DNA from: Ischnura elegans
Taxonomy: Eukaryota > Arthropoda > Insecta > Odonata > Coenagrionidae
DNA: 64,000 bases
Assembly (NCBI RefSeq): GCF_921293095.1
Contig: NC_060259.1
Span: 25,551,812 to 25,615,811 of the forward strand
Reading direction: 5' to 3'
Below the pieces are notes generated by a model, which had not been told where the DNA came from, did no database searches, and worked only from the letters and a program-made list of their open reading frames with translations. Numbering within the stretch: position 1 is the stretch's first letter; every line of letters begins with the position of its first letter. This document shows, piece after piece, positions 57,691-64,000 of this stretch. Made by a program: the position numbers and the translations under genes.

Positions 57691-58524
57691 CCTTTTCCCT
57701 ACCGTACACGTATATATACGTGTGGACGTTTCCTGACCCGGGAGACCACGAACGTATATATACGTGTGAGAGCTTCCCGGTCAAGAATACGAAACCCGTT
57801 TATATACGTTTTCTAGCTCTCCCCCTTTCAGGACTGTCGTGGGTTTGGGTCGCCTTTGTCTCGGGACCCAACGCTTCGGGATTTAGGATTGACCCTCCGA
57901 ATCCGGGAGCAGGTACCCGGACCCTTCGTCTTTTATAACCCCTCTCAGCGGTAAGAGACAGCGGTCATACAATTGTTTATAAAGTCAATTTTCGAAATAA
58001 ATATTTGTTCATTTCTCAAGAAATATAAACTAAGAATTGAATTGTTTGTCTTTTGAGCCACGTTTAGAATTTTTAAACGAAATTCTACGACAAATATTAA
58101 CTTATATCTCGAGTTATGTATAAACATCAACATGGAAATTGTTGCTGCGTTAAATGCTTTGATAATGGCCTTAGAACTTCGTTTAAAATTTGACAATGCT
58201 CAGATAAAAATGAGGAATTATATTCTATGTCTGTAATTTACGTGCAAGCAACAATTATTCATTTGCTAAATACATATAAGCAATACATAAGTTGACCGCG
58301 AACCAATGCCGCAGGTATGGTCGTAAACCCGGAAAGGAGGGAGCACAACTACTCTCGGAGTCCGAGATAATGCGGAGTCCCACCGTGGAGGGGTCGAAAA
58401 AGGTTCAGCGAGACCCTTCTTAACGAATGCCCTCCAAAAATGCTCCGTACCACGAGAAAGAAGAGTCTCTTGGGGCTCGGTACAGCAGTCAAGCTAAGAC
58501 GAAAACTCCGCGGTCTCGAAAGGG
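57691..58524. mobile_element. piggyBac-type MITE in the pogo-like element
   Basis: It lies between TTAA sites (57687-57690, 58525-58528), starting CCTTTTCCCTACCG and ending CGGTCTCGAAAGGG, imperfect inverted ends. 834 bp, non-coding and GC-richer than its surroundings. The left arm carries three palindromic motifs of the type ACGTATATATACGTG. Confidence 0.78.
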
Positions 58525-58673
58525 TTAATATTTTTTATCAGCACATGTATCTTGAATAAAAATTTCTTGATTAAAATGTTCGCTTGCATGTATATTTCAC
58601 CTATTAATGTTAATTAATTCATTTGTACCCTCAATTAATTTAAACTTTGTATTTTATTGAGTAATGCAAGCCT

Positions 58674-58708
58674 GTCCCACTCTGCCCCAGCCTGGGGCAG
58701 AGTGGGAC
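58674..58708. repeat. Palindromic subterminal site of the pogo-like element
   Basis: GTCCCACTCTGCCCCAGC and its reverse complement meet with almost no loop. It repeats the terminal-repeat core (one base changed, CTCTG for CTGTG). Confidence 0.8.
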
Positions 58709-58893
58709 ACTTTTCAACAAAGAAGAAACTTGAGTATTTCAACTACTTTAAGTTAGTTGCATTACTTGCGAGTTTTTTAATAAGTCGAGGAATATACTCT
58801 TTAAGCAATGGCACCAAAATCTTCCATTTTCCAATAATTATGTGGGAAATAAAAATGAAATGCTAAAACTGTCCCACTGTGCCCCAGTCTCCC

Positions 58894-59997
58894 CTACTCC
58901 TTGTGCCAACGAGACCAGAAATGCTGTTGCATCCTGGTCACGTGCTGCCATCTGGATAGACGATTGACGGGGATATCAATCATATTTGGGTCAGGGATGG
59001 CAGTGAGTGCGTCGCCAATTAAGAAATGGCAAGGAGTCAATGGATTGAGGTCATTAGGATCTGATGACATTTGGGTAATTGGTCGGGAGTTAAGGCACGC
59101 CTCTATCATAGTTAAATAAGTATATGTCTCCTCATACGTGAGGGATGCGTTCCCAACAAATCTCCTGAGATGATATTTGAGTGAACGGACAGCCGCTTCC
59201 CAAAGGCCTCCAAAGTGGGGTGAACGAGGGGGGATGAAATGCCAATTGATGCCTTGTGAGGATGAGTAGTGATGAAGTCTTTCCTGGTGTGACTTCGATG
59301 AGAATACTTTCTTGAGATCCTTCAATTCCCGATTCGCTCCCACAAAATTTGTGCCATTGTCTGAATAAATGTCGCTGCACTTTCCTCGTCGAGATGTGAA
59401 GCGCTTCAAAGCTCCCAAAAATGCTTCTGTCCTCAAATCCCCCACTAATTCAAGATGCACTGCCTTGGTGGAGAAACAAACAAATACAGATATATAAGCC
59501 TTGATTGGCTGAGATCCTCGACGACGACTAGTTTTGACATAAATGGGGCCGCAATAATCAACCCCGCACCTTAAAAAGGGGCGAGTTGGTTCAAGTCTCT
59601 GTCTGGGTAAATTACCATTAACTGTGGTAGTCTTAGGGTTACTGCAAAAGCATCTCGTGCATTGATGTATGATCTGACGGTAGAGATTTCTTCCACTTAA
59701 AGGCCAGAAACGTTGCCGTATTGACGAAAGAAGCAGTTGCGGTCCAGGGTGATGTTGCCTGATGTGTTCTTGCATCACGATCAATTTTGTAAGATGATGT
59801 TTCGGGGGCAAGACAATTGGATGCTTCTGGCTATAGGAAATGTTAGAGGAACTTATTCTTCCTCCCACCCGGATCACGTTGTTTTCATCCAGAAATGCAT
59901 GCAGCATTTTCAAGCTTGATTTCCTGCTAACTTGATTTTTCCGCTGAAGGTCATGAACCTCATTAAAAAACACTTCGCTTTGAGCTGCTTTAATCAA
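58894..59997 (-). pseudogene. BEL/Pao integrase, N-terminal and catalytic core
   Basis: A 367-codon frame. HPIVLPPKHHLTKLI and EHIRQHHPGPQ are followed by HQCTRCF, the HHCC zinc-binding region. The catalytic triad is in place: CGVDYCGP, IYSDNGTNF and SPHFGGLWEAAV (D, D, E). It breaks off after QQHFWSRWHKE where the pogo-like element enters; the following residues are found at 55180-55230. A stop at about 60025 separates it from the upstream RNase H region in the same overall order. Confidence 0.85.
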
Positions 59998-60021
59998 CTG
60001 CGTAAGTGCCGCCTTGATTTC

Positions 60022-60575
60022 TCAAGCCATGAGCTCTCCCGTTTTCCTCTCAGTGCGTGATTTTGAGGCGTTGTGTCTGAATCGCAGGCATAAAGCCGTT
60101 ACCCTCTGCAATTTGGATAATGACGAATAGTGCTGGATCAATTGGTTCACCTCCACTGCAATCAAAGCGGTGGCCATTGGTCGTTTCTCGGGGAGCTCTA
60201 GCATCTCAATTTCTGGCGGCCATTCATTTTCATGTCCATTCATCCAAGGCAGCCCTTACCACCATGATGCCATCTCGTGCAATTGTTGTGGGGTAAGCCC
60301 CCTGGAAATGTGATCCGCTGGATTGTCCACTCCACTGATATGCCTCCATTTGCATTTACTTGTGAGCTCGTGGATCTCGGCAATCCTGTTGGCGACGAAA
60401 GTCTTCCAATTGGATGATGGTGCCTTCAGCCATGAGAGTACAACTGTAGAGTCTGACCATAGAATAGGGCTTCCCGAAAACGAGAGTGATGATGAGACCT
60501 TTTGAATGAGGTTGGCGAGGAGTACTGCTGCGCAGAGTTCTAGCCTGGGAAGTGGTTTTCTTCAGCGGCGCCACT
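60022..60575 (-). pseudogene. BEL/Pao RNase H region
   Basis: Readable in a frame shifted from the RT. Pieces include LPRLELCAAVLLANL, WSDSTVVLSWL, EIHELT, DNPADHISRG and a post-RNase H linker to about 60025. The order matches BEL polyproteins. Stops occur near 60257 and 60025. Confidence 0.7.
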
Positions 60576-61549
60576 CGCGACTTGGAGCATGGAAGACGCA
60601 TCATGAATTTTCCATCTGATTTGATGGACCTGACGTATACAAATGCACCATAAGCGGATTCTGAGGCATCACAAAAGCCGTGAATCTCATAAACACTGCA
60701 ATTCTTCGCAATAACGCGCCGGGGAAGTCGCAAATCATTTAGGCATCTGAATGATTCACGGAAATCAAGCCATTTTGAATGGAGCTCCGCAGGAAGTGAT
60801 TCATCCCATTCCAATCTGAGTTCCCACAGTCGCTGAAGGAATATTTTTGCCTTTTGAATGATTGGTCCTATAAGACCCAGAGGATCAAATATCCTTGCAA
60901 GATCAAAAAGAACTGATCGTTTAGTTACTCGGGCTTTACAATCGAAGTTCTTCGTGTCGCAATGGAAGACGTCCGCGTTTGGATTCCAAAGAATTCCCAG
61001 GCTCCTGATGGTGTTGTCTCCTTCCGGGCGAATCTGATAAGATGCCTCCCTGTGGTTCAATGGAATTTTCTTCAGCAATGCGGGATGATTAGAGGACAAT
61101 TTTCGAAGCCTAAAACCTCCACTTTCTAGCAATGTGATAATTCCTTCTTGAATTTTCTCAGCCTCCTCGATCGAGTTGCTGCCTGTGAAGAGATCATCAA
61201 CATAGAAATCTTTCATCACCACTGCTGCAGCGCGAGGATCATGATGCGATTCTTCCAGGGCCAATTGCTGAAGACATCTTGTCGCTAAAAACGACGCTGA
61301 GGCCGTGCCATACGTCACTGTGTTTAACCTGTAGGTTTCAATTGGCGCGCCTTTGTCTCTCCGTAATATACATTGCAAATTGGTGTCAGATGGATGAACT
61401 TGGATGTCAGCAGTCATTGCATACTCATGTATCCTAAATCTAATAATGATGCTGAGCAGATCATCTTGAATGGTGGGCCCTACCATTAATATATCATTTA
61501 ATTGAGTTAATAATATCAGTTGAGCTCTTGCTTGACGCATCAAACACAA
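60563..61549 (-). pseudogene. BEL/Pao reverse transcriptase, main part
   Basis: Starts with NDILMVGPTIQDDLL, then YGTASASFLATRCLQQLA and KDFYVDDLFTGSNS, where YVDD is the catalytic pair. The connection domain follows (DLARIFDPLGLIGPI, LPRRV, HGFCDASESAYGA, the last being the start of RNase H with its Asp). After KSRVAPLKKTT a one-base shift moves the protein into another frame, although the open frame runs on meaninglessly to 60356. A frameshift near 61520 separates it from the N-terminal RT piece. Confidence 0.85.
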
Positions 61550-61760
61550 CTCTCAATTTCGTCGTTGAACTGGTGTCCTTCGTGATTGAGTGATGAGGAA
61601 TGTAGAAAGCAACGCCCCTTGGTGGATGGTCCTCTTCCTCTGCGACTAACTCCATGTGCCCAAGCTCTCCATATTCCTTCATGAATGAAGAATATGCTAA
61701 TTTCCTCTCATCATCCCTTAGAAGTCGCTTCTCAATCATCATATATCTGCGATTGGCGAT
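61494..61760 (-). pseudogene. BEL/Pao reverse transcriptase, N-terminal part
   Basis: EKRLLRDDERKLAYSSFMKE, ELGHMELV, YIPHHSITK and TTKLRVVFDASSKSS are the conserved N-terminal motifs of BEL RT, including the VFDAS Asp. A stop codon (TAA, about 61763) precedes it in this frame and a frameshift follows near 61520. Confidence 0.8.
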
Positions 61761-61806
61761 TTACTCAGAATCTCCAAGATGACTGATGTCTCCTTTGATG
61801 GGTAGT

Positions 61807-62406
61807 CTAACGATGAAGTGCCACTCTTGTGGTGTTTTTCTTGAAATGTTCTTCACATTTCGTCTCTTCTGCTGAGAATTTTGAAGCAGGTTTGCACTCC
61901 TCTAATTTCCAGAAGTTTTTTACCTGGTCTTCCAAGTTTGTCTCCACACTAAAATGGCATGATGATGACGACGCTGTTGACGCCTCCCCCTGGCATGGAA
62001 GACTTGCTGTAATGGACTGTATTTGTGTCGAAGACGGAATGAATGGTGTTGAATTTGCTGGTAGATTTATTTGCGGGAGCTTCACGGGAGCAACATTGTG
62101 GCCCTTTTCTTTTGAATTACTAGTGTGATTGGTGGGTGATTGTATTATTTGTTCGGCCTTTGAGACGGCATAAAAATACGCGTCTTCAAATTCCTCCCAC
62201 TCTCCGTCGCCTCCCGCATTCAATAATTCGATTTCTGATTGTACATCTTCAAAGGCCTGCCATAAATCCTTAAATTTCTCCAGGCGGAGACGCAATTGAT
62301 GGATTCCATCAGGAATCTTAACATTTTCCACAAAATTCTTAAATCTAGTGACTCTAGCCTTGATATGCCCGCGTTTTATAATTAATTCTTTAATTTTCTT
62401 TGCCAC
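61807..62406 (-). pseudogene. BEL/Pao gag start fused to pol by deletion
   Basis: The first 140 residues (KKIKELIIKRGHIKARVTRF, a DUF1759-type N-terminus, then a linker) are gag. Residues from about 165 (VKNFWKLEECKP, EETKCEEHFKK) are the segment that normally lies just upstream of the RT. The gag core, zinc knuckles and aspartic protease that should lie between are absent. Start at 62406 matches the conserved 'M---I--RG-IKARLTRF' opening. A frameshift near 61830 then leads to the RT N-terminus. Confidence 0.75.
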
Positions 62407-62697
62407 CGCTGAGAAACGTGCCTTAATGGGTTAATTAGGAGTGGGGAAATGACAGGAAAGGATATGCACTCACTGCCTACCTTGTGCTGCGATGGCTGCA
62501 TAGTAATGCTGCGCTGCTGGTGCGCCGATGCCGCTGCGGTGACTGATGTGTCCTCCACTGGTTGGATGGCACCTCTCTGGAGATGCTGATTGATGAATAG
62601 TGCTGATGGTCCTCTGCTTGAAGACAGCTGGGAGATGCCTCACGATGAAATAATCTTGCGCCGATGCACAAAGATTCCAATTATGATTTGCAGATCA
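62407..62697 (-). other. BEL 5' untranslated leader
   Basis: Non-coding sequence between the primer-binding site and the gag start. Small frames here are not conserved. Confidence 0.55.
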
Positions 62698-62723
62698 CTG
62701 GTGCGATCCGGCCCGAAGGACCA
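62698..62723 (-). promoter_or_regulatory. BEL primer-binding site (tRNA-Tyr-like)
   Basis: Read on the minus strand it begins TGGTCCTTCGGGCCGGAT, the complement of a tRNA 3' end (ATCCGGCCCGAAGGA plus CCA). That T-arm/acceptor sequence closely resembles insect tRNA-Tyr. It starts 4 bases after the 5' LTR, as expected. Confidence 0.7.
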
Positions 62724-62727
62724 AAAA

Positions 62728-62844
62728 TGTCGAGTCCCCTTGGCGGAGACCAAGAGAAAGGGGGCCGAAAGGGACTTTGCCGGGCCTTGGGAAATCCAAA
62801 GGGCGACGACACTCGCTGCAGGGGAGGGGGGGAAATACCCAACA
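62728..62844 (-). repeat. Truncated 5' LTR of the BEL/Pao element (117 bp)
   Basis: Begins TGTTGGGTATTTCC like the 3' LTR and matches it over 115 bp with several substitutions. The remaining ~277 bp of the 3' LTR, including its polyadenylation-like site, are deleted here between the terminal TG and TCGAG (plus-strand reading). Adjacent to AAATA at 62845. Confidence 0.78.
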
Positions 62845-62849
62845 AAATA

Positions 62850-63560
62850 CGTTGGTGAAAACTTGCATAAAAAATTCTTCACGACCTATATTGCATGACA
62901 CTGAACCAACATTCATTGATAATGTAGCAGACTCCTTTGAAAACATTACAAGGACATTGCTTGCTGCCCTCGTAACTTCAAATTTGGAATCGGAGGAGTA
63001 AACCCACAGGCCGTATTCTGTATTTCGTCGGTACTACACCGATCGGTTTCCCTTTCAAGCCCACCGACTGGACATCATTCCGTACCGACGACAGCACTTT
63101 CAGCGATTCTGTAAGGTCGTCGGTTTCAAACCAGTCGGTATGGTTCCCCCTCATTCCCAAACAGGGAAAATCCGAATATATCCGAAGTTAGAAGTCATCT
63201 AACACGTGTCCCCACCAATGAAAGAGGGGTAAAAACAAGTGAAGACTCATTAGCAGAGTTTTTCGTCGTTTTAAATCTTTTTATTTGCGGAAATTACGAC
63301 TTATTGTTAGATTAAGATAATCGATATTAGATAAGTTGTTAACAATGCTTATATAGTGTGTGTTATTAATGCTGTACCTACAGAATCGAAGGAAACAATA
63401 TTACAAAATCAGAATATAATTTGTATGTGATGGAGATTGTTGTTGCTGGAATGAATAGTTGAAACTATCCTTGAGATCGTAGTTTCTTTTTTTATGTATT
63501 GGTTCCGTCTAAATGTTATCAACGGAAGGTTATGCCATTGGCACCCTAGCAGACGAAAAT
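62850..63560. other. Right flank of the BEL element
   Basis: Low-complexity AT-rich sequence. 63010-63150 contains several copies of short 'ccgac/gtcgg' motifs (e.g. CGTCGGTACTACACCGAT), perhaps a small inverted-repeat element. No coding region supported. Confidence 0.35.
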
Positions 63561-63569
63561 CACATACCA

Positions 63570-64000
63570 TGGAACGTGAACGTAGGATTCAAAAGCAAAT
63601 GTTATATTAGATGGACAAGTGAGGAAATTGTTATAAAAATATGGAGCTGGGTGCAATAAAAAGAAGTGTAATGACGAGGAAGTAAAGAAATTGTGATTGG
63701 GTGAAATACATATGTATAAGTTGCTCATTCCAAGTGAGAGAAAATGATAATATAGCGGAAAACCTCATACTTATTAACAAATATCTTCTTTTATCGTCAA
63801 GGGAATTAATGGCTGACGATAAAATGAAATATAGTTGCCTATTACAAACGAAAGAAACTGATACCGTTGCAGCAAACTTCATATTTAAATAAAAAGATCT
63901 TATTGCTATGTCGAGAGAAACGCCAAATGATGATTTAGTGAAATAATAGTTGCCTATTCAGAGTGAGATAAAGTGATAACATTGCGGCAAAACTAATATT
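63570..64000 (+). repeat. Diverged tandem repeat, period about 120 bp
   Basis: Units start near 63695 (GTGAAATACATATG), 63822 (AATGAAATATAGTTGCC) and 63937 (GTGAAATAATAGTTGCC). Each contains a 'ttgc(t/c)-att-caa-(t/c)ga-aga-aa-tgataa' core and a 'gaa-c-aa-tgatgat' end. A fainter unit precedes at about 63570. It runs out of the window. Confidence 0.6.

Larger units (their letters stand above)
55233..58894 (+). mobile_element. pogo-like DNA transposon inside the BEL integrase
   Basis: Perfect terminal inverted repeats of about 25 bp, beginning GGGGAGACTGGGGCACAGTG. Right flank TA, left flank AA (probably TA mutated), consistent with a TA duplication. The BEL reading frame resumes on the other side. 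Left subterminal region (55581-55690) carries five direct copies of GGGGCACAG-type motif at about 22-bp spacing; the right one carries a palindromic version at 58674-58708. Confidence 0.85.
54476..62844 (-). mobile_element. BEL/Pao LTR retrotransposon with nested insertions
   Basis: An 8,369-bp span on the minus strand flanked by AAATA on both sides (54471-54475, 62845-62849), matching the 5-bp duplication usual for this group. Order in minus-strand reading: truncated 5' LTR, primer-binding site, gag start fused to pol, RT, RNase H, integrase, then 3' LTR. Removing the nested pogo-like element leaves about 4.7 kb. Multiple frame breaks, an internal deletion of most of gag and protease, and the split integrase make it inert. 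Confidence 0.85.

Noticed and set aside
1-64000. CRISPR arrays, operons, phage or bacterial defence genes
   Set aside because: No spaced direct-repeat array, ribosome-binding-site-led long frames or bacterial protein families are present; the sequence is animal nuclear DNA.

Overview
This window is eukaryotic, AT-rich and almost entirely non-coding. It reads as arthropod, most probably insect, nuclear DNA. The reasons are GT-AG splice signals around a small secreted-protein gene with a TATA box and AATAAA signal, and the mix of mobile elements: BEL/Pao, L2/CR1-like LINEs, pogo/Tigger, piggyBac, hAT-type MITEs and a CACTG-ended element. I see no bacterial genes, no CRISPR array, and no intact rRNA or tRNA gene.

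One convincing host gene is present. A nine-base coding exon (12142-12150, ATGAAGACG followed by GTAAGT) joins in phase to an exon at 18602-18964. Together they encode a 123-residue protein with a signal peptide and a Gly/His-rich tail. A TATA box lies at 12050 and a polyadenylation signal at 19107. The 6.45-kb intron holds three small DNA-transposon copies. Two inverted copies of an unclassified repeat (8365-10351 and 19378-20216) flank the locus.

1-12 kb: dispersed repeats, three hAT-like MITEs with 8-bp target-site duplications (TSDs), a foldback, an L2-like LINE 3' end with head-to-head tails, and a pair of tRNA-like sequences in opposite orientation. 20.6-22.8 kb: a decayed LTR-element remnant on the minus strand, split by a hAT-like MITE; a second copy lies at 43.3-44.8 kb on the plus strand.

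27-43 kb is a nest of transposons that can be unpacked. A Tigger-like copy (copy 1, about 27168-42820) holds a 2.66-kb insert (27557-30221, itself carrying two pogo-type MITEs), a pogo-type element (31180-32912), and a second Tigger-like copy of the same family (copy 2, 33186-42230). Copy 2 in turn holds a hAT-like element (34318-37921) and a CACTG element (40028-42213). TA, TA, ACAGC and TAA duplications support four of these joins.

45-54 kb carries a 2.3-kb element with ~370-bp terminal inverted repeats (TIRs) and an 8-bp TSD, a piggyBac-like element with TTAA ends (47819-50303), a second copy of the intronic MITE, and a dead L2/CR1-like LINE on the minus strand.

54.47-62.85 kb is one BEL/Pao retrotransposon on the minus strand, bounded by the same 5 bp (AAATA). 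Its integrase is split by a pogo-like element (55233-58894), which is itself split by a piggyBac-type MITE (57691-58524). The window ends in a diverged tandem repeat. All mobile-element reading frames are broken; nothing here looks able to move on its own.
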